A stretch of DNA of 64,000 bases from contig NC_133538.1 of assembly GCF_048544455.1 (NCBI RefSeq), forward strand, positions 36,209,469 to 36,273,468. Direction: 5' to 3'. Below are positions 12,437-24,129 of the stretch, piece after piece. This DNA comes from Silene latifolia. Taxonomy: Eukaryota > Streptophyta > Magnoliopsida > Caryophyllales > Caryophyllaceae. The notes beneath the pieces were generated by a model. It was given only the letters and a program-made list of their open reading frames with translations, searched no databases and was not told the DNA's origin. The translations under genes were made by a program, and so were the position numbers. Position 1 is the stretch's first letter; each line of letters opens with the position of its first letter.

Positions 12437-12440
<4 letters not shown>
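11231..12440. mobile_element. TIR element 1 in a TA tract
   Basis: Left end AGATTTAGGATCCGGTGAGA; right end, reversed, AGGTGAGATCCGGTGAGA. The motif CGGTGAGAACGA is repeated twice at each end (near 11246 and 11272; mirrored near 12412 and 12428). Both sides are (TA)n. The interior is non-coding and GC-rich, with gene-like low-complexity ACC/GCC stretches, and includes a tandem duplication at 12217-12369. No transposase. It resembles microsatellite-targeting non-autonomous elements such as rice Micron in its TA flanks; the superfamily is not certain. Confidence 0.7.
12217..12369 (+). repeat. Two tandem copies of a ~77 bp unit
   Basis: TTGGTGTTTGATTGTTTTGG opens both copies (12217 and 12295) and GCGAGTTATTTAG closes both. 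The copies differ by a few bases and a short indel. Confidence 0.9.

Positions 12441-12530
<90 letters not shown>
12441..12530. repeat. (TA)n microsatellite between the two TIR elements
   Basis: Near-perfect TA array of about 90 bp shared as flank by TIR elements 1 and 2. Confidence 0.95.
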
Positions 12531-12534
<4 letters not shown>

Positions 12535-12599
12535 CGGGATCCGGTGAGAACCACTAATATAATGGGAACCATGAGAACCAACTACAACCGTTAGATCAG

Positions 12600-14157
12600 G
12601 TAATTACCCAAAACAAACCCAAACCTTCCAACCCCGTCATTTTACATTATTCCTTTCATATTTTGTTCTCTCTCTTCAAACCTCAAAGTACATTTTTTTC
12701 CTCTGTTCAAACCTCAATCTTTCGAGTTCGCGTAGCTACGAATCATTCCCTTTCTCTCTTCGATCATATTCCAGACATTGTGAATTCAATTTCGTCATGC
12801 TTTCTTCATCAATGAAATCTGTGGATTAGACGAGGTAAAGACTTGAAATTGATTTTTATTTTAGTGAAATTAGGGTTTATATTTTTATGTCTTTTTAATT
12901 TCACTATTCATCAATTAAATTAGTCGAATTAGTCGAAATTAGGGTTATAATCATCAATTTAATTTGTATTTGTTTTTCGTTGATGATAAAGCTTTTATAT
13001 TCATCAATTTAGATGACGATTAGTCATCGTCGTCCCTTATGGTTGTCGAATTCTAGTTTTATATCCTGTCCGGAACTTACTGGTTAAATTGAATTGAGCT
13101 TTTTTTTTTGCTTCTTTAGCTGATTTTGTTTTGGGAATTTAAGTACAATTTGACGATAGGTACACAACTTTGTATTCAGATTTGTGTATCTGGAGACCCG
13201 TAAATGTAGAGTACTAAAGTGTGTATATGTGTGGTTCATAAAGGTTCGTACCTCATTAACAATAAGTAAAATACAGTGTTATTGATGTTTGGAGTCAACA
13301 ATTTAAGAGAGTGGATAATTGTGTTATTTTAACTCCAAATGTGGAAAAGGGGGAATGGTGAATATTGCATAGTTCTTTCTATCATGGGTACTTATAGCAT
13401 TCGTAGTATGCTGTATGTCAAGCTTATTCCTTTTAAATGATACCTCATTCTTGATTTCACATATAAAGCATCGAAACTTTTACTGGTAAGAAGTGTGATA
13501 AGAGGCTCCTTGACTGATAAAATGGGAAGAACATTGCAGCTTAAAATTTATCAGAATCACTTAATTTTCAGTCTTTTGTGACTCCTCCTCATGCTCTGCC
13601 ATGATTAATACTTGGTCCATTTTTTTTTCTAACATATTTGATGGATACTTGAGTTATTCAACATTGATATTTGGCCGTTATCTTGCTAAATCCTTATCCT
13701 CTTATAAATTTATTGCGCTCTTTTCTTTTGCCAAACTCTTGTAGCTTCTAGCTAATGAGGCAATAGATTATTTTCGTGTATCTACTGAACATTTCTATGA
13801 ACCTAGGCTTCTTTCTACTGCATAATACTGGCTTACTGAAAAAACTAAGCTCCGTAGAGCTCAAATCATTTGAGACGGATGCGTACATTTGCCAGCCCCG
13901 ATGAGGCGATAACATTCCTTACTAAGAAGTGTGAAAATTCTTTGGTTTGTTATATATGCTGTTATTTAGCGCATTTAAATGATGTATAGCTGCTATTTGT
14001 TTAGATACCCAACTTATTCTCTTCTTGCCTTCTAATGTGATATGAGTGACCTGCACTTCCCAAATATTTTTCTTGTTAGTTGATCGTTTTCGTTGTTAGA
14101 AATGGTTTAGGGTTGGAGCGGATCCGCCTAATCCAACCCTAAACTCTTTCCCTTGTT
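12600..14157. other. Left interior of TIR element 2, non-coding
   Basis: Pyrimidine-rich leader-like sequence (12650-12800) followed by T-rich intron-like sequence. No open frame with recognisable domains. Confidence 0.5.
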
Positions 14158-14982
14158 ATAATTCGAACGACTACAAGACCAAAAGACATCCAGGGGAAAA
14201 GTGAAGCCTTTTAGGGGGGACGAGTATAACACTAGGGAATACACATAAATTGCTTTTTCATGCACGTACAAGGTTGTTTAATGCACATATATTTCTTTCA
14301 GATATATTTCTTTTTCATGCATGTACAAGGTTGTTTAATGCATATATATTGCTTTTTCATGCATGTACAAGGTTGTTTAATTTTAGGGAACGACCGCAAG
14401 ACCAAAAGACACCCTAGAGAGGCAGAGTGAACCCTTTTTAGGGGGATGAGTATAACACTAGGGAATGCACATATATTGCTTTTTCATGCATGTACAAGAT
14501 TGTTTAATGCACATACATTGCTTTCTCATGAATTTACAAGGTTGTTCAATGCACATATATTGTTTTTTCATGCATGTACAAGGTCGTTAATGTTAGCGAA
14601 CGACCGCAAGACACCCTGGAGGGGCAGAGTGAACCTTTTTAGAGGGACGAGTATAAAACTAGGGAATGCACATATATTGCTTTTTCATGCATGTACAAGG
14701 TTGTTTAATGCACATATATTTCTTTCACATATATTACTTTTTCATGCATGTACAAGGTTGTGTAATGAATATATATTGTTTTTTCATGCATGTACAAGGT
14801 CGTTTAATCTTAGGGAATGACTAGAAGACCAAAAGACACCCTAGAGGGGAGAGTGAACCCTTTTTAGGGGGACGGGTATAAAACTAGGGAATGCACATAT
14901 ATTATTTTTTCATGCATGTACATTGTTGTTTAATGCACATATATTGCTCTTTCATACATGTACAAGGTTGTTTAATTTTAAG
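14158..14982 (+). repeat. Higher-order tandem repeat
   Basis: About four copies of a 205-230 bp unit beginning near 14158, 14386, 14593 and 14813. Each holds GACCAAAAGACACCCTAGAG-like sequence (partly deleted in the third copy) and AGTATAA-ACTAGGGAATGCA. Within each unit a ~42 bp subunit is repeated: TTTTTCATGCATGTACAAGG followed by TTGTTTAATGCACATATATTG. Translation of 14446-14820 gives a repeating HILLFHACTRLFNA pattern, a product of the DNA repeat and not evidence of a protein. Confidence 0.88.
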
Positions 14983-15076
14983 GGACGGGTATCCTATATC
15001 TTTTCATTTTATAATATCTTTGATATAGTCATTAACGTTTCTACATGGCGCACATTTAGGTTTTACTTATTTTGAG

Positions 15077-15144
15077 AGCCAATTAGCTCAAATGGCAGAG
15101 CTTTGTGCAATGCACAAGATGTGGGTTCGACTCCCATATTGGCT
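15077..15144 (+). other. tRNA-like cloverleaf, not a normal tRNA gene
   Basis: AGCCAAT pairs with ATTGGCT (7 bp acceptor), GCTC with GAGC (D arm), and TGGG-TTCGACT-CCCA gives a T arm with a TTCGA box B. The anticodon arm is abnormal: TTGTGC-AAT-GCACAA is a 6 bp stem with a 3-base loop, and the whole is 68 nt. Box A and box B are present, so RNA polymerase III transcription is conceivable, but decoding is not. It pairs with a similar copy on the other strand at 15419-15489. Confidence 0.6.
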
Positions 15145-15418
15145 ATAAAATACTAATGTTTCTTTTACATTTAGATTGCCCGAGACCGGGCCTTGCAAAT
15201 TGTAATCCTATTTCGTGTAAGGCACGCATGTATGGTTATATCTTCTACATATAAGTTCGCCTTTGAACTTCTGATCACTATAAACCTATTACACTGCCTA
15301 GGCGTTCTTATTGCACGCGCGAGTCTAATTATGGTCAGCTCGACTTTGCCTAAGCATGATTATAGCCCACTTAGTCTTAATTGTATAGTACCGTCAATCA
15401 TGGGATTTGTTATTTAAT

Positions 15419-15489
15419 AGGCTATATGGGATTCGAACCCATACCTTTGTGCAAAATTGCACATCGCTCTATCATTGAGCTAATAGCCT
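15419..15489 (-). other. Second tRNA-like cloverleaf, inverted
   Basis: On the - strand: AGGCTAT/ATAGCCT acceptor, GCTC-GAGC D arm, ATGGG-TTCGAAT-CCCAT T arm, and TGTGC-AATTTT-GCACA as the middle arm with a 6-base loop instead of 7. It shares the TTAGCTCAA start, the TGTGCAA...GCACA middle arm and the GGGTTCGA box with the + strand copy 275 bp away. Confidence 0.6.
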
Positions 15490-16448
15490 TTAAAATACGA
15501 TAAACAAAGATGAAGTGAGAATGCTAGTATCTTATTTATATGTATGATGGATTATCCTATCAGTCACTACTCACATAAAGTATAACTATTCGGACAAATA
15601 GGCCAATGGAATTGTCCTTAAAGCAATGGGGCAAGTTATAAGCAAAGCAATGACTATTGCAGAGATAATAAAGGTTTGTTATTATCCATAAAATTCTTAT
15701 AAGTTCCGGCTAAAGCATTGGGGCATATTTTCCTCTAAATAATCATCACAATCTTATACTCCTGTCAAAAAAATATCAAATCGATCAAATATCACCAAGC
15801 CAAATATGTTGCAATGCTACACTACGGAGCCGCCGGTATATTAGACATGATGTAGTTTCACCGCTGTACATTGTACTCGTCTAATCCAGGGCCGGCGAAT
15901 GTAAGAAAGGCTCGTATGTGCACTAAAATGTTTGCAGCACTGCTGTAGTTCTCATCGAGTCATCGTCATAAACATTGAGACCGGAAATCCGACAGAACAC
16001 TTCCATTGACCAATCTAATACCAAAAATCCAAGTAATCTAAAATAGAGAACATATTGTGAGCCAACCAAATGATCTCAATTTGACACATGACACAATCTA
16101 ACGACAGAATGCTATTCAACAAAATACCATGAGGCTGAAAATAAGATGCGCTCTATCTCCTTCCCAATCAAAAGCTTACTATAAGACGGTCTTAGACAAT
16201 AACTTGTACAAACGACAATACTTTTATTCACCCATAAATTTTCAAAGTAAGCAAAATTACCAGCTAGAAAGCTAATTCTCCATTGCTAAATTAAAACTCG
16301 ATCAATTCTATTTCTATTTTATGTGAACGGTCATTTACGTTCACGAGAAGTTTAACTTCTCTATCCAGCAAGCAAAATATAGCTTAGATGAATCATAAAC
16401 TTCGGACAGTGCACAATCGAGAGCATTAAGGCACACATTACACTCCAA
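15490..16448. other. TIR element 2 interior before the CACTA insertion
   Basis: AT-rich, no gene or clear repeat seen. The last three bases (16446-16448, CAA) are the target duplication of the CACTA element. Confidence 0.5.
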
Positions 16449-16470
16449 CACTACAAGAAAAACGCGGCTT

Positions 16471-16990
16471 ACTGACGGCCATACCGACGGAAAAAAGAGG
16501 CCGTCAGAAAACACGGGTTACTGACGGATGTGTGACGGAAATTCCGTCAGTAAATTTTCCTGACGGATATCCCGTCAGTATATATTGGCGCGTTGACCAA
16601 GTCAAAGGCGCCAAAGAACTGTGACGGATATTCCGTCGGTAATCTTTATCGACGGAAAATCCGTCAATGGTATTTGCACGTTAAATTATGTTACACCAGT
16701 AAATCACTTTATCGCATCGACGGAATATCCGTCGTGTTTCCAAAATCTTGACGGAATATCCGTCACTTGGTCAATTATTAGTTGGTGGTTGTGTGTGACA
16801 GGTGTCACAAGATTGTGATACTGACGGATGTTCCGTCAGAATTTTTAAAAAACTGACGGATATTCCGTCAGTAGTTGTACTTTAATCGACGTGTGGCGAT
16901 CACATGCATTATTTGCGATAATGTGAGTGTCGACGGAATTTCCGTCGATTAAATAGAATACTTGACGGAATTTCCGTCGAGTTTTCTATT
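16471..16990. repeat. CACTA left subterminal repeat array
   Basis: About 15 copies of TGACGGAWWTTCCGTCA or its half sites, in both orientations. In En/Spm elements such arrays are bound by the TNPA-type protein; that role is carried over from the family. Confidence 0.88.
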
Positions 16991-17776
16991 AATCAAACAC
17001 GCGAAGACTTCTCCTTCACTTTACTAAAATTTCCCCAAATCAATTAAAATCGTCTTAACCCCTTACCTCCTTAAAACCCGACACCACCACCACCCTCCTC
17101 CACTTCCTAAGCCACCACCACCACCACCAACACCACCACGCCGTCGCCATCATTATAAGGTAATTAACTTTATCTTTTTTTTTTCTATTTCCTTTATCCT
17201 TTTACTTCTCCTTCATCCTTTTCTTATTTATCTTTTTTTTTTTGTTAATAGTACACCGCCGCCTCCCTCTCACCACATGCCGCCGTCACCCGCCCCGCCC
17301 AGCGCCTTGACGCCACCGCCACTTCCTTTTTTCATTTTTTTTTGTCAAGTTAATTAGGTATTACTCCTTTTAATTAGTTTAATTAATTTAGATTATTAGT
17401 TATTGTTTTAATCCGTCAGAGGTTTCTACTGACGGAATTTCCGTCAGAATTGTGAAAGGGTTGATGTTGATGCATGTTGACTTAGGATAGAAGCCAATAT
17501 TGTGACGGATGTATGTTGTTAATGTATATTGTTAATTTAGATTATTAGTTATAATTTTTTTTTAAAATGTATGCATGTTGAGTTAAGATATATATTTAAT
17601 TTTATTATTAAAAATTAGATTATTGTTAAATGTTAATTAGAATAAATATGAATTAGACTAGATATGTAAAATGAAAAGTAAATCATGTTAATTTTTGTTA
17701 ATTGAAAAAGTAGTCATTGTTGTATGTTTTGTTTTTAATATTGTTAAAATTATTGTTTATATTGACCTAGTACCCG

Positions 17777-17809
17777 TTCAAAAATTACTCACTAGGAGTA
17801 ATTTTTGAA
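17777..17809. other. Perfect 14 bp hairpin
   Basis: TTCAAAAATTACTC, a 5-base loop, then its exact inverse. It lies immediately before the larger foldback at 17837-18051. Confidence 0.8.
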
Positions 17810-17836
17810 TAGTCCCCGTTTTGGGATCGTTTTTTT

Positions 17837-18051
17837 GTACGTTTTAAGTCACTTAGGTAGTAAACATGTGCTTGTGATTTGTTAATGAGAAAAGAGTTTG
17901 GTGACAATTCCTTTAATGTTCTCTAAATGCATATGTAGAGTAATTATTTATTCTATATTGTGTATTTGGAGAACGGATGGGAATTGTTGCCGAATTTTTT
18001 TTTCTCATTAATAAATCACAAGTACATGTTTGCTAGTGACTTAAAACGTAC
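17837..18051. repeat. Long imperfect foldback upstream of the transposase
   Basis: Arm 17837-17911 (GTACGTTTTAAGTCACT...) is the inverse of arm 17980-18051 (...AGTGACTTAAAACGTAC) at roughly 85% by eye, with a loop of about 68 bases. The right arm ends about 160 bp before the transposase start. It could be a small inverted-repeat insertion or an inverted duplication of the element's own leader. Confidence 0.8.
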
Positions 18052-18211
18052 ATTGATGGGTTTAGGTTGGAGTGATAAGGACCCAATTCAAAGAAATACA
18101 ATATTTATATTGGTTAAAATGTTAAATTATTGTTTATTATGCTTGATTTTGATTGTTGTTAGGTTATTATCTTTTTTAATGATATATATAAATGTGTAGA
18201 TATATAATAAC

Positions 18212-21200
18212 ATGAAAAGATTAGAACGGCAGTGGATGTATGAAAGATTAGACGAAAAAAGAAACCCAAGAAAGCATATGCGAGGGGTGAAAGAGTTTAT
18301 TAAATTCGCGGAGGGAAGTAGTGAGTACAAGAATTTAGGTGAAATGAGGTGTCCGTGTAAGAAATGCAAAAACCTAGGTTTTAAAAGGAAAGCAGATGTT
18401 CAAATTCATCTTTGGTCGTATGGTTTCGCCGATAATTATTATGTATGGACGTATCACGGTGAGAAACTACCTAGTACAAATGCTAGTGAGAATCCTTACC
18501 GTGAGTTCGTGGAAAATGCATTGCGTGATACCGTTGACCAAATTTTGGAGGATCGACTTAATCCTGATGACCTTGACGATGAAGAAGTGCGTTATGAAAC
18601 CCCGAACCCCCAAGTTTCTTCGTTCTTTAAAATGTTAGAGCAAGCTGAACAACCGGTGTTTGAGGGAAGTGATATGAGTTTGTTGCAAGCAGCTGCTAGG
18701 TTGTTATCAATCAAATGTGAGAACAACATATCTCTTAGATGCGCTAATAGTTTTGTGTCGTTCGTTGGTGACATAATTCCAAAGGAAAATCAAATGGCGC
18801 GCAATTTTTATGAGATTAAAAAAGTTCTGAAGGGACTCCAACTTCCCCATGAAAAGATTGATGCATGTATCAATGGATGCATGCTTTTCTGGGAGGAAAA
18901 TTCTAATCTTGAAGAATGTACAAAGTGTCGTGCATCTCGGTATAAAGGTAAAAAGAATTCAAGTGGGAGGCGAATTCCATGTAAACCAATAACTTATTTT
19001 CCGCTTGCGCCAAGGTTACAACGACTATATGCAACCAAGCACATAGCAGGTGAGATGAGTTGGCACTACAAAAACTCTCGATTAAGAGAAAGGGGGACAA
19101 TGGCACATCCAAGTGATGGAGAAGCGTGGAAGCATTTCGATAGAGAGCATCCAGATTTTGCAAGTGAACCCCGGAATGTTAGGCTAGGTTTGTGTACGGA
19201 TGGATTTCAACCTTTTGGGCAGTTTGGGACGAAATACTCTTGTTGGCCCGTGATTGTGACTCCGTACAACTTACCTCCTTGGTTATGCATGAAGAGACAA
19301 TTTCTGTTCTTGTCTGTGCTAGTTCCCGGTCCTAAGAATCCGAAAACAAATTTAGATGTTTTCCTCCAACCGTTGATCAAAGAGTTGAAACAACTTTGGG
19401 AAACCGGCGTGGACACCTATGATGTCTCTAAGAAACAAAATTTTCAATTAAAGGCTGCATTAATGTGGACGATCAACGATTTTCCGGCATATGGCATGCT
19501 TTCTGGTTGGTCCACAAGTGGATATCGTGCATGTCCTTATTGTCCTGAAAATGATCATAGATCTTTTTGGCTTAAAAATAGCAAAAAGGTTTGTTGGTTT
19601 GATTGTCACCGTGAGTTCTTAACACCTGATCATCCTTTCCGCGACAATTGTAAGCATTTTCTTAAAAACAAAAAAAGCGAGAATCGCATAGCCGCATCCA
19701 AACTAACGGGTGATGAAGTGTGGGAATCCGTAAAAGACTTGCCTAAAATAGTTGATGCTTCTGATAAAGAATTGAAAAGATTGAAAGATCAGAATGAAGG
19801 TTGGTGGAAACAAAGCATATTCTGGGAACTTCCCTATTGGAAAACATTGCTGATTCGACACAACTTGGATGTTATGCACATTGAGAAAAATTTTTTTGAA
19901 CAGCTTATCAACACCATCATGGATGTACCAGGTAAAACTAAATTTGACACTAAGGGTAAAGAAGACTTTAATGAACTTTGCTATAAACGGAACACATCAT
20001 CTAGGTTTGTTTTATCAAACGCGGAGAAAAAGGCTCTATGTGACTGGGTTGCTAACTTAAAATTCCCGGATGGTTATGCTTCAGATTTGAGTCGGTGTGT
20101 TGACCATAAAAAGATGGTGTTACATTCCATGAAAAGTCATGATTGTCATGTCTTTATGGAACGACTACTCCCTGTTGCCTTGAAAGAGTTGCTCCCGACA
20201 GGTCCTTGGAATGCAATAACTGAGATAAGCCAATTTTTTAGAGACCTGTGTACTTCTACGATTAGAGTTGATTCTATGGAACGTCTAGAGTCAAACATTG
20301 CGGAGATAATATGCAAGTTAGAGAAGATATTTCCCCCGTCTTTTTTCAATTCCATGGAGCATTTGCCTCTTCACCTACCTTATGAAGCAAAAGTTGGAGG
20401 ACCTGTTCAATATCGATGGATGTATCCATTTGAGAGATTTCTTAATCATATAAAAAAAAGATTGGCAACAAAGCTCGGGTGGAGGGTTCAATATGCAACG
20501 CTTTTTTGTTAGAGGAAATTTCAAATTTTTGTTCTTTTTATTTCGAAGATCACATTGACACAAAAGTAAAAGACTTAGATGTTGGTGTAAATTCCGATGA
20601 CCAGTTGAAATCTAAGTTACCTGAGTTATTCAATGATGACATGGGAACTACAACCGGAAAATGTATACAGAGGTACTTAACTGAGAAAGAGTATGAAGAA
20701 GCTCATTTTTATGTGCTAAGGAACTGTGGAGATTTTTTAGATACTTATGAAAAGTAAGTTAATACTTCATCATTAATCAATTGTTTTTTAATTATCAAAT
20801 TAAATCGAATTTATAGGTAATTAATACATAACTAAAACATGTTTTCCCTACTTATAGGGAATTTGAGGCACATATCAAAATCAATTTTCCTGATGTCACA
20901 TCCTCTGATGATGTTTGGGCATCACATGAGAAAAGTTTTCCGAAATGGTTCCGAAATCAAGTAAGTGATGATACATTTTCTTTGAAATTGAACTATACAT
21001 TTAGATTTCTTATTAGATATTGAAAAAAATATAACAACTTAATTAGCATTTTTTTATTCATAGGTTCATAGATTGAAGGATCATCTAATAATAGCTTTAG
21101 CATTGGGTCCTAGTAACATGGTGAAGTCTTGGAGACGGTATTCCATCAACGGCTATAAGTTTCGAGCTTTTAAGGAGGAGTTGATGTTTCGAAGTCTACG

Positions 21201-21820
21201 TTAAGCAATGGGGTTTCTGTGAATTCAACTGAAGGGTTGGACTACTATGGAACCCTAAATGAAGTAATTGAGCTTTCTTATTATGCCGGGCAAAGGGTTT
21301 ATAGGGTTATATTGTTTAAATGTGATTGGCTTGATAATTCCCCACAAGGACTTAGTATCCATAAGGTTTATGGACTTGTAGATGTAAACGAGAAAAGAAA
21401 CTTCGTGGACATAACCCATTTGTGGCAGCTTTTCAAGTCGATCAAGTTTGTTATGCTCCTTATCCAACCATTAAGAAAGGTAATCAAGGTATTCAATGGT
21501 CCGCGGTTTTTAAAACCAAGGCAAGATCACAAGTTGATGCTCCTATTGAAGAAAGTGTCTTTCAAGAAGATGTGGTTGTGAATGATCACTCAATTTCACC
21601 GATTTTGTTGGAAGATACAGATGATGAAGATGTATACGAAGTGACAGTGGAAAGAGGTCAAGGGGAATATGACAGAGACGTCGAAGAAGAAGGGGATGAA
21701 GATGAAGTTGAAGAACTCATTAGATACGAAAATGAGGAATCAGAGGAAGAAGTGGGAGTGCTTTTTTCAGATGATGAACCTGTTTTGATTTGTAGTGATA
21801 GTGATAGTGAGGAGGACTAG
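18212..21820 (+). pseudogene. CACTA tnp2-type transposase, frameshifted, multi-exon
   Basis: The main frame is 18212-20512 (766 aa). It holds a transposase-associated zinc-binding region CPCKKCKN near residues 46-53, the Transposase_21/tnp2 core with LGLCTDGFQPF near 329 and TINDFPAYGMLSGWS near 420 (Asp residues of the expected DDE fold), RHNLDVMHIEKN, and a DUF4218-like end (SHDCHVFMERLLP, YRWMYPFERFL). At 20452-20459 an A8 run is one base short: the next frame continues IGNKARVEGSICNAFLLEE to 20757. Spliced segments follow, with GTAAGT at 20755 and 20960 and AG before 20860 and 21064, then a TAA after FRSLR and a second shift near 21400-21420. The DUF4216-like part (YGTLNEVIELSYY, VILFKCDWLDN) ends in an acidic tail at 21820. 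Several breaks make it inactive as it stands. Confidence 0.88.
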
Positions 21821-22093
21821 TTGTAATTGTACAATTATTAAACATTCAATAAAATATGCCCTCCGTTTTTTATTACTTGTCGTTCTAAGCTATTTGGTTT
21901 TTTGTTTTATACATGTCGTTTTAGCTTAACATCAATAGTGTGTTTCAATTTTCAAGATTTGGTTATAAGAAACCTCTCAATTCACCCAATAAAATGCATT
22001 AAAGAGGCAAGTGGTAATTAGTTCAGTTTTCCATAGTGTTTTTTTCAATTGTTTATATATACTAACGATTTGAATTGTTAACATGCAGTGATT

Positions 22094-23267
22094 ATGCCGA
22101 ACATTTTTCGCCGTATGATTGGGAGCAATAGTAAGGCAAACGCATCTCAACGGAATCGGGAGGACGAAGAGGTTGAGGATGAGGAAAATCCTGAATTTCC
22201 ATCAACTAGACGGGAGAACATGCAGTGATTCTCTCGGAGGCCCGTGCTCGGCCAGATCATTATTGGTAAGTTTATGTTAATTTTTCTTAAGTTTAAAAAA
22301 ACTTTAACATTTACTGATTTTAATTTCAAATATTTATGTGTTTTTCAGGTGGGATGACGAAGCAATCAAGAAATATGTTACTTGGTCATTCACCGTAACA
22401 CGAGAGATGAGTACTTCACTAGGTGGGGTGAAGCGAGTAACGCACATCGTCGGAAGATGTGGAATTACTTTGCGGTAATTATGTTTTTCAATAATAATTT
22501 TAATAATTTTCTTAAGTTTATAAGAATTTTCCAAAGTTTTATATAACTAATTTCACACTTGTTTTTTGAAACAGACTCATGTAAGATCCATCGATCCTGG
22601 GTATGATCCTATTCCTGAGTGGCAGGCGAGGGTAACGAGGCGGATTACCACTCTTATCAATGGAATAAAATAAGAAGGGCGAGTGGGTTAACCCTCGAGC
22701 GGCTGATGTTGAGGTAAATTCTTGAATTTAATTTAATATTTATTTTTATTACAAAGAACGATAATCTCTTTCTTATAAAGATAGGTATATATATATATAT
22801 CATTTCTGACGATTTTCTATTTTTTCAGCGTGATTTCCAAGAGGAGATGAGCCAGCCATTGCCACCTGGACAGTCTCCCGACGAGATTGAGGCCTACTAC
22901 AAGGCTGTAGGAGGATTTGACGAGAAGAACCGGATGTTTGGGACAGGACCTACAGGGGCCCAAATATGGTATGATCTTCCTCCTAACAAAGCTGGGCGAC
23001 GGTCTTTGTCTTATGCTCCTAGCATGATTTCACAACTTTCCACCCAAATGAATGATGAGCGAGCCGCTCGAGTTGCTCTTGAAAGACAAAGTTCAAGAAC
23101 AGGCTGAAGAAATGGCGGCAATGAGAAAGGCTTGGGCTGATTTGCAAGCATCTCAACCCCCAAACACGTGTTCACAATTTACTCCACATAGACGGGATGA
23201 CTTTGGGGGTGGTGATGACGGGTTTGGAGGTATTGGTGGTAGTTTTATTCACCCTATAAACACTTAG
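22094..23267 (+). pseudogene. Second CACTA gene (TNPA-like), fragmentary
   Basis: ATG at 22094 opens MPNIFRRMIGSNSKANAS and an acidic stretch. Later exons show WDDEAIKKYV (22350-22380), EYFTRWGEASNAHRRKMW in another frame (22405-22460), THVRSIDPGYDPIPEWQARV (22575-22632), the open block QPLPPGQSPDEIEAYYKAVG (22855-22914), and a glutamate-rich end finishing SFIHPINT at 23267. Intron-like GT...AG joins separate the pieces, and stops or shifts occur near 22228, 22400, 22670 and 23100. Position after tnp2 and the plant-transposase-like motifs suggest the DNA-binding partner that recognises the subterminal repeats; that function is inferred. Confidence 0.6.
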
Positions 23268-23639
23268 AGCCTTTAAGTTAGAGCCTTTAGGTTAGAGCCT
23301 TTAGGTTAGAACTTTAGTTTAGTTAGTATTGTCGTCTAGTAAGTATGAAAGACATGGTAAAACAATTCTCTGTTTAATTTGTAAGACAATGTACAAATTT
23401 GACTATGTTTTTATGTAAAACAATTTGCGTCCCCTTCTCTTTTGTTGTCTATTGATTCCCGCATTAGCGGTCGACGTGAAAATGGATTCCCGCTTGGCGG
23501 TCGACGATTGGATGTGTTTTGCAGGTTTTGTTTATATTGGAAACGATGCAAATAGGCATCGTGGTTGGCAAAGAGTCAGTATTTGAAACGATGCAAAAAC
23601 GCATCGTGGGTGGGCAAAGCAGTCAATTTTTCCAGGCTT

Positions 23640-24115
23640 TTTTTAATAGATCTGACGGAAATTCCGTCAGTAATTTTAAAATACCGACGGAATTTCCGTC
23701 ACTGCTCTCCCTCTCCATTTTTCCAGAATTAACAGGAAAAGGCCACGTGTCCCTGGAACTGACGGAAATTCCGTCAGTAAAGTGAGAAAACTGACGGAAT
23801 TTCCGTCACTACCCCATGGTATTTTGATTTCAGAATCTTACGTGGAATGCCACGTGTCAGACACAACCGACGGAATTACCGTCAGTAATTCAAAACACTG
23901 ACGGAAATTCCGTCACTGTTGACCTATAAATAAAGACGGATTTTCCGTCAAATATCCGTCGATGTTACGAAGACTCGACGGAAATTCCGTCGAAGATGGT
24001 ATTTTACCTTGACGAAATAAGTGACCCGATTCCCCGACGGAATTTCCGTCAGGAACGTGAAATACCGACGGAAATGCCGTCAGTATGGGCTTTATTTTTC
24101 CGTCAGTTTCCCGCG
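23640..24115. repeat. CACTA right subterminal repeat array
   Basis: About 14 sites of GACGGAAATTCCGTC type, mirroring 16471-16990. Just upstream, two short hairpins GATGC...GCATC (near 23545 and 23590) sit in near-duplicate segments. Confidence 0.88.
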
Positions 24116-24129
24116 TTTTTCCTGTAGTG

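Larger units (their letters stand above)
16449..24129 (+). mobile_element. CACTA (En/Spm-type) DNA transposon, 7.7 kb
   Basis: Starts CACTACAAGAAAAACGCGG and ends with its inverse (CCGCGTTTTTCCTGTAGTG), with one mismatch, and has 3 bp target duplication CAA at 16446-16448 and 24130-24132. Both ends hold dense subterminal repeats of the palindrome GACGGAAATTCCGTC. Two genes lie between them: a tnp2-type transposase (18212-21820) and a second, TNPA-like gene (22094-23267). Both are broken. The termini and duplication are intact, so the copy could still be moved by an active relative. Confidence 0.95.

Noticed and set aside
14446..14820. 124-codon open frame with repeating HILLFHACTRLFNA
   Set aside because: It follows the DNA tandem repeat exactly; no domain, and the repeat explains the open frame.
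15077..15489. Functional tRNA genes
   Set aside because: Anticodon loops are 3 and 6 bases and the middle stems are palindromic, so no normal anticodon is presented; kept only as tRNA-like structures.
17960..18199. 79-codon frame before the transposase as an extra exon
   Set aside because: It runs through one arm of the foldback and has no similarity to transposase N-termini.
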